Source: Alnus glutinosa (lineage: Eukaryota > Streptophyta > Magnoliopsida > Fagales > Betulaceae). From it: a DNA stretch of 64,000 nucleotides. The position numbers and the translations under genes are program-made. This document shows, one piece after another, positions 58,334 to 64,000 of the stretch. The notes beneath the pieces were generated by a model. The model was not told the origin of the DNA and did no database searches. It worked only from the letters and a program-made list of their open reading frames with translations. The stretch spans positions 24,702,001 through 24,766,000 of the forward strand of contig NC_084892.1 in assembly GCF_958979055.1 (NCBI RefSeq), read 5' to 3'. Positions within the stretch are counted from its first letter, which is position 1, and every line of letters starts with the position of its first letter.

Positions 58334-59611
58334 GAAGCCAAATCTAAAATATACCTGCATAGTAGGTCTAGGCCCATATAAAGAACGTGAACCTTTTGTC
58401 TCCAGCACACTGAAGTATATTTCATCTTTTGATAGCAAAAGATGGGCACAATAGCTCTCAAGAGGCTCCGCACAACCAAAAATCATCTGTATAACAAGCT
58501 ATAAGGTCATCGAAGAGCATCAGAGTGAAAACATAGATATTGGACAACCTAAGAAAGTAATACCTCTGCTAATTCTTCGGTTGTCACAGACTTATGTTTT
58601 TCTAGAAGCTCAACCCAAGCAAACTCAAGCAGTGCTGGATCCTGCACCAAATCAACAAATACTGACTTTATTTTTAACACGAACAATGAAACAGAAAGAA
58701 CAAATGATAAATTTGTAGCTATCCTTTCGTAAGCAAGAACCAACCAAGTTATCCTGTGCTCTCCGAACAAAATCCGAAATCTCTGTGTGATCGAAATTCT
58801 CAATGCCTGGAACAATGTATGTAATTTGCTGTGGTTTAATGGAGGATGTGACACCATTCTGCCCTTGGAAGACCAAGAACTAGTTAGATAAACTGGAAAG
58901 CCTAAGAGTTCTGATGCATTTGATTCAAGAAACAATGATTTCCAACACCTAGCAACCTATTCAACATGCCGCATTAGTTGTTTCGACTAGAACCTGATCA
59001 TACACCATCCAGTTCTTCTTCCCGTCAGGTCTCTGAGCAACTGCCAGCAGGACCCTATCAGAATCCTTCTTGAACTCCAGCAACAACCCTTTCTCTAGTG
59101 CTCGGTTCGAGAGCTTATCTTCAAGAAGCTCTCCACTGCTCGTTAATCCAATTCTGATATATTCGTTTTCGTCATATATTATTTTAAGTATATTCTCGGA
59201 AACTACCAAGAGAGAATTGAAAATGATGAAAATGAAAGATAATTTCTCGGGAACCAAACAGTTCATATCCAAAACTCTTCTAGAATAGTAATTAAACAAC
59301 GTAACCACAATTAAGGAAAGAATTAGTTTATAAGAAACCTACTTGGAGGCAGCGCAAACTCTCTTCCTCTTGCGCATGAATTTGAGCTCTTCCATGACGC
59401 TGTCGACGAGACTGTGAACCGAACAGCTCCGAACACCGCCATGGCCCAAAAACTTCCGCTCGGGCCACAATATCGGGAACCGGAATCCCAATTTGCAGTA
59501 GCGGCGAAGAGGAAAGGTGCTGAAACTGTACAATCGGCACCGGACGGCGGACAGAGGAGGAGAAGAAGCGGAGCGAAAGATTACGCAGCTGTTAACGGCT
59601 CGAACCGCCAT
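51509..59611 (-). CDS. RNR1: Organellar RNase II/R exoribonuclease (RNR1-like), frame broken in exon 6
   Basis: Fourteen minus-strand exons with GT/AG borders: 59611-59343, 59153-58994, 58858-58745, 58641-58564, 58486-58355, 57171-56949, 56714-56532, 55683-55621, 55540-55434, 55366-55217, 54623-54464, 53471-53076, 52972-52748, 51628-51509. Apart from one base they give about 792 residues, close to Arabidopsis RNR1, a 3'-5' exonuclease that trims chloroplast and mitochondrial RNAs. The Arg/Ser-rich N-terminus looks like an organelle transit peptide. The RNB core has YAIDVDEADELDDA (about 398-411), HVADPARFV, the FLPTATYPMFPEKL block and GYVQFTSPIRRYMDL. The S1-like end is VEVRVEEAHPRDD. Exon 6 is 223 nt instead of an expected 222: an extra base in the AAACTTC run (57120-57122) shifts the frame within KEAAEKE|LQEFVQ. 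This is either a real null allele or a sequence error. Introns hold MITEs and LINE tails. Confidence 0.93.
53890..54165. mobile_element. MITE, family 2 copy 1, in an RNR1-like intron
   Basis: The ends GGGTGTGTTTG and CAAACACAACC are inverted. The interior shares 'GTGATTGATGTGATATAAAGTA' (with a few changes) and a GGGGAGGGGAG run with the copy at 55873. It sits in the intron between the exons at 54464 and 53471. Confidence 0.8.
55873..56149. mobile_element. MITE, family 2 copy 2, in an RNR1-like intron
   Basis: 277 bp, with GGCCCCGTTTAGTAATCCCC at the left and its inverted copy at the right. TGA duplications flank it (55870-55872 and 56150-56152). It lies in the intron between the exons at 56532 and 55683, in the same orientation as copy 1. 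The terminus resembles Tourist/Harbinger MITEs. Confidence 0.85.
57960..58203 (+). mobile_element. LINE 3'-end fragment in an RNR1-like intron
   Basis: The sequence 'CTTGTATACTCATTGTATAC', then GGGGCGCC...TTTTAATGATATTTCG and a poly(A) run (58185-58203), matches the usual 3' UTR end of plant L1 LINEs. The 5' boundary is unclear. A second, similar tail follows at about 58222-58295. Confidence 0.65.
58296..58331. repeat. (TG)n microsatellite
   Basis: About 17 TG units after a short AT run, just downstream (in gene sense) of the exon that ends at 58355. Confidence 0.95.
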
Positions 59612-59950
59612 AATTGCACGGAAGAGAAGCTCAGTCCCTAGGGTTTCATGCGGTGAAGGAAGATTTAGAAGAAGGAAACTCTAGGGAGGTTTGAGAAGGA
59701 GCGAGAGGATTTGTACGCTCTGAGAGAGTTTCCGAGAGAGAGAGAGAGCAACGCGAGCGAGCTTTTGCGCTGCTTGTCGACGATAAAGCTAAGCTGGTGT
59801 TAGAGATCTTTGTAGATGAGGTTACCGAAATGCGCTCGAGAAACCGCTGAAAGGCGCAAAGAGTGTCCAATGGGCTGAAAATTGGGGCCGATTGACCCAC
59901 TTGGGCTTGGACTTGCATGACCGTTTTCAACGGAATCAGATCCTTCTATA
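59612..59950 (-). promoter_or_regulatory. Promoter/5' leader side of the RNR1-like gene
   Basis: GC-richer, with GAGAGAGA and CTCGAG bits. No TATA box is obvious. The family-1 MITE starts about 340 bp upstream of the start codon. Confidence 0.4.
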
Positions 59951-60570
59951 AGAAGATTCCTAGTAGCCTCACCAAAATACTAAAAATTTTAGTGAGTTAA
60001 TTTGATAAAAAACACTAAAATACCACTCTCAGCAGCCTCACCACTTTAATCAAAAAGTTTTGGTGAGTGAAAATACTTACCAATTTTGATGAGTAATATT
60101 CACTTATCAACTCCCTCACCAATTTTGTTTCTCATTTCTCTCTCACATGATCAGCTCACTTTTTTTTCCTTTTTTCTCTCATTTTCTTCTCTCATCTCCC
60201 ATTTTTCTCATACGATGATGTCCTTATTTCATGGACATGAAGGTTTCTTTGTCCCTGACACAAACTTTATGATTTAAAAAAAAAAAAAAAACTTCTGTGA
60301 ATTTGGTTGAAAAGCAAATGAAAATTTCTGTGAATTTCTTAACAATGATCTAATCTCAAAATGAAAGTGCATGATAGCTTATTGTACAAAAAGATTAAAT
60401 AGAGAAAGAATAAATAAATTTAAAAAAAATATTATTTAAATGGAATAGTAAATAGTTAAAATGGTGAGACTGCTTGAAGAATTTTAAAAAAATGGCTCAC
60501 CAGAATAGAGAAAAGTGATTTTTAACTATTTTGGTGAGTAAAATTTTGTGAGGCTACTATGAATGCTCTA
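59951..60570. mobile_element. MITE, family 1 copy 2
   Basis: Homologous to 14037-14522 over both ends and much of the interior ('CCTAGTAGCCTCA', 'AAAAGTTTTGGTGAGTGA', 'CAGAATAGAGAAAAGTGATT'). It is longer because of an internal insertion around 60270-60390. The left end is eroded (AGAAGATTCC). Confidence 0.8.
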
Positions 60571-60784
60571 AAAAACCAGAAGCAAAAGAAAAGGGAAAGA
60601 GAACCCCTTCTGTTCGGTCATGGTAGAAAACATGGGTTTTTTGCCCACCAATAACCAGTCGACACATCAACTAAAAGCAATAAAAACCAAAAAATTGAAA
60701 TGCTGTTGATGTACTGAATCGGTTACTCCCTTCTCTTCGTTCTTTCTTCTTCTGTTGTTTTTCTTTCCTTTCACTGGGACACGG

Positions 60785-61260
60785 TGAGGCAAAGGGAGAG
60801 AGTGGGGGAGATCGGGAGAGTGAGATCGGGGGAGAGAGTGAAACAGAGGGAGATGCTGTCGGAGAGAGAAAGAGAGATGCCGAGATCCGATCAACGGTGG
60901 GCCAGCGCTGGAAGAGCACCCCGCTCCACAGGAATTGTCAGACCGTCCCTGCCTTGCCGGGATGCCGAGATTCGATCAATGGTGGGCCTGCGCCAGAGGA
61001 GCACCCCGCTCCACAGGAACTGCCGGACCTTCCCTGCCTCGCCAGAAGTCAGTTCTGGCCACCGAAAATCGCACCTTCCGCCACCGGTCAACGACCCATA
61101 ACCGAAAGTTGCCTCCTGCTCCTCCGGCGCTGGCCCACCGTAGATCGGATCCTCTCTCTGTTCGTCCCTCTCTCTCTCTCTCTCTTTGACAGCATCTCTC
61201 TCTCTCTGTTTCACTCTCTCCCCCGATCTCACTCTCCCAATCTCTCCCCCCCCCCCCCCC
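60785..61260. repeat. GC-rich long inverted repeat with internal tandem units
   Basis: The left arm (about 60790-60915, GAGAGAGTGGGGGAGATCGGG...) and right arm (about 61120-61250) are imperfect reverse complements. Between and across them an 82-87-bp unit containing CACCCCGCTCCACAGGAA is repeated at about 60887 and 60963, with a part copy near 61322. Frames on both strands are by-products. Confidence 0.8.
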
Positions 61261-61612
61261 CCCTCCTCTCTCAAACCCATTAAGCGCATCTCCCGCGTTT
61301 TCAGCTCCAATCGGCGCCAACCCCACTCCACAGGAACTGTCGGACCGTCCCTGCCTCATCGGACTTTGCAGACTGAACAGTAATGGGAGCTTTGCTTGTC
61401 GATTGATTTGAGAAATGGAGGTTCTGCTCGTGTGTGTTCTTCATAATTTCATTTGGTGTAATATGCTGATGTGTCTGTTTTCTATTAGAGGGCATAAAGG
61501 GCTTGGTTTCTGCAAGTCCGAACTGAAGTTATTCCCAAAGGGAAAATGATTTATGGGGAAAATGTCATATCAAATAACACTTCTTGATTAAAACTTATTT
61601 TTTTAATAAAAA

Positions 61613-61731
61613 GAGGGTGTTGGGGACGGTTTCCCGTCCCTTGTGTATCAGCACTCAAAGAAAAGATTTTGTCATTATAGGACAATGGAGAGCTGATACA
61701 CAAGGGACGGGAAACCGTCCCTCAACACCTC
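61613..61731. repeat. Strong hairpin (40-nt arms, 30 nt perfect)
   Basis: The left arm 61613-61652 and right arm 61692-61731 pair, with GGGACGGTTTCCCGTCCC in the perfect part and a 39-nt loop. The arms themselves contain an inverted GGGACGG/CCGTCCC element. It could be a very short foldback MITE or a small-RNA precursor. Confidence 0.9.
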
Positions 61732-61739
61732 ATTTTGAT

Positions 61740-64000
61740 TAAAAAACGGTTTTTAGTCCGGTTAGTTTTATTTAAAGGGTAAAGTTATCCTTTTTTATAT
61801 ATATATTTTTGTGGACAATTTTACCCCTCAAATAAAACTAATCAGATGCTCTTTAATTCAAAAGAATTGGAAGGATCCAAATTAGCTATCCTAAAACCCT
61901 AACTTTGATCATAAATCAACACTAATGTAAGTGTTAGAACAGTAAACGCACACCAAATACCAGCTAAGAAGATTTATAACAAAAGACAAGTTTTGAGTGG
62001 CTCGCATAAATGATAGCAGAACCACCTTCAACACTTGGGTTTTTTTTTTTTTTTTTGCAAAGCTTCAATACTTAAGTTAATGAGCGGATGGAGAGGTAAA
62101 TTAGCATGGTATATGCAAAGAAAATGAAAAGTGAGTGTACTAAGAGCATCTTTAGTGAGCTCTTCAATTTTTTTTTATTTTTATTTTTTCTAAATTTTAG
62201 CTAAAAAATCTTCTTTTATTATTTGAACTACTACTTTTAATAAGCTTCCTACATCAAACTCTCTAAATATTTCTCTATTTCAACTAGATATTAATTTTTT
62301 ATTGGTTTTAAGCAATTACTCCTAACAAATGAGGAGGAAAAAAAAAAAAAAAAAAAAAGAAGAAGTGAAAAGTGAAGTGAAATAAGAGAAAAATGATTAA
62401 ATATTCAATAGCTCATAAAATTTGTGAGCTAAATTTGGAGTGAAATTTTGACAACAACCAAAATAGAGAAATTATAGAGAGTTAATTGAATGACTTTTTT
62501 GAATTTTTCACCAAATTTTAGGAAAAATTTTGAAATGAAGAACCCACTAGAAATGATCTGTGGGAGTTATTTCCTTGATTCATACAATTATCGTCATCAT
62601 CTCTAATTGGCAAGTGGAATCTGCTAGGCATTGATTTGACAATCACCAAAAGTAATGGATCAACGATTCAACATGGAAAAGAGGAATGTTATGACTCCAT
62701 TATCCTTTCATTCCGAAAGCTTACGTGTCATTTGGTGCACGAAAGTTGGGTTTTTTGGTTGAAAAAATGGAATGATGCTATATATTACTCCATTATCTCA
62801 CATTCCCAAGGCTTATGTGGCCCCCATAGTAGAGAAATTATATTTTTACATTTCCTATACATTTTTTTTTTTTATATCTTATTTTTAAATCTACCTTTAG
62901 ATTTATGAACCCCACAAATTCAATAATGAATTTGAAACTTGATTGTATATAGATATATAGAAGATATAAGTGTATAATTTCTCTCCCATAGTATTTGGTG
63001 TATAGAAATTAGTTTTTTTTTTTTTTTTTTTTTGAGAGACAACACCACATAACCTTTGGGGGATGGGAAGATAATTGTTTTTTTTCTGTCTATTGCTGAA
63101 AAAACAAAGAAAGGAATATGCACCAAACTATATATGGGTCACAATCATCGAGTTGTAGTTAGGAGATTTAACCCATACAAACCATTTTATTGAAGTCATT
63201 TTTCAGAAAAATCCATTGGAAAAGTCAATGTCCAGAATAAATATTATACAAGGAGAAAAGCACATGTAACAGCTGAGGTATCAATAGAATAGCAATTCAA
63301 AGAGTCTTTAATGACAGATTTATACATCTAAGCAGCTCGTGCCAACTTTCATGGATATCTTTTGCAGAAATCAACTGCAAAGACCAATACATAACCCTTG
63401 GATCTGGGAACTGCTTGCATCCGGCAAAACATATATACCTGATTTTCCATTGCTTGAGCACGTTATGTTTAACTGGTTGCCTATCTGGTTTGACTGCAAT
63501 AGTAATACATTCATGCACAAATCAAATGATATAAATAAAATCAACCAAATCAAATGCCACACGGGCATTTGTTTAAACCATTCTCACACCGAATTTAAAA
63601 CGTAAAGCAGTGCCTTGCCTTTAATGGACAAAGTTTTCCTCCAAACTCTAACCTAGCCTTTAAATTGGCATCTATTCTTATAGCACGTAATGCTCACATG
63701 CTCTATTAGTCCAATTAAAAATGAATGTGAGAATTACACGTTTCAAGGGCAGATGTCAGTTTGGTTTTGATGAAAACTTTGTCCTTTTCTTATTCTTTTT
63801 TTTTTTTCTGACTTTTCACTAGGTACCATAGTTAGAATGTCGTGATCGGATGGATCAGAGAACATACAAAATAAATCAGCCACTTCACCCCATCAAGAGG
63901 TGGTTTTGAATAGAAAAATGGTCTGGTTTATACTAAGGAAAAGGAAGAAATTGGTCTATTTCCATTACCATTTCCTCATTTTCATTCCACTTTAAAATGG
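61740..64000. other. Right flank: AT-rich DNA, one probable MITE, no supported gene
   Basis: Contains T/A-runs (62041-62056, 62339-62358, 63009-63032). A possible minus-strand exon at about 63297-63520 has no recognisable domain. Confidence 0.5.
62143..62559. mobile_element. Probable MITE
   Basis: AGAGCATCTTTAGTGAGCTC at the left is inverted, with mismatches, at the right (CCCACTAGAAATGATCT). AT-rich and non-coding. No clear target duplication. Confidence 0.5.

Noticed and set aside
58227..58486. Frames with Cys-Val or Thr-His repeats
   Set aside because: Translation of the (TG)n microsatellite joined to an RNR1-like exon.
60671..61383. Many overlapping frames of 64-146 codons
   Set aside because: By-products of a GC-rich inverted and tandem repeat. 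Equally long frames on both strands and no domain.

Overview
The window looks like a stretch of nuclear DNA from a flowering plant, most likely a woody eudicot. It has multi-exon genes with GT/AG introns, AT-rich intergenic DNA with long (AT)n tracts, and nested transposons of typical plant families (L1-type LINE, CACTA, hAT, Ty3/Gypsy, Ty1/Copia, Cassandra TRIM, MITEs). The species cannot be named from the sequence alone.

I support five host genes. A receptor-like cytoplasmic kinase of the APK1/PBL (RLCK-VII) type lies at 18.5-21.5 kb (+, six exons, 407 aa). A small single-C2-domain protein of the elicitor-responsive/ERG type lies at 27.9-28.6 kb (+, four exons, 139 aa). A tRNA-Lys(UUU) gene lies at 29.78 kb (+). 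An alpha-expansin lies at 33.15-35.22 kb (-, three exons, 258 aa). An organellar-type RNase II/R exonuclease resembling RNR1 lies at 51.5-59.6 kb (-, fourteen exons, about 792 aa). The RNR1-like gene carries one extra base in exon 6 that breaks the reading frame. The other protein genes splice together without interruption. The genes are unrelated in function and show no operon-like organisation.

Layout: 0-2.3 kb is a long LTR-like sequence that ends against a decayed LINE. The LINE (2.29-13.86 kb) is interrupted by a Cassandra solo LTR carrying a 5S-rRNA-like segment (5-bp target duplication GAAAT) and by a 9.4-kb CACTA element (3-bp target duplication GAA) with decayed TNP2-type and TnpA-like genes. 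From 14 to 18 kb there are a MITE, a Copia LTR with its primer site, and AT repeats. The kinase follows, then a Gypsy solo LTR (22 kb), a second Cassandra solo LTR (22.9 kb), and a dead hAT transposase (23.3-26.6 kb). The hAT is split by a truncated CACTA-like element with an array of G-box palindromes, which itself holds a LINE fragment. The C2 gene, tRNA and expansin follow. From 36 to 51 kb there is a long gene-poor stretch with a Harbinger-like element carrying a CCGG-rich array, a polyadenylated retroposed element, MITEs, 5'-truncated LINEs and Gypsy remnants. The RNR1-like gene occupies 51.5-59.6 kb, with two copies of one MITE family in its introns. The last 4 kb hold a MITE, a GC-rich inverted repeat and a strong hairpin.

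No CRISPR array, prokaryotic system or new enzyme system was seen. The most unusual items are the CCGG-array element with its perfect 41-bp palindrome, the G-box array, the frameshift in the RNR1-like gene, and the well-dated nesting of transposons.
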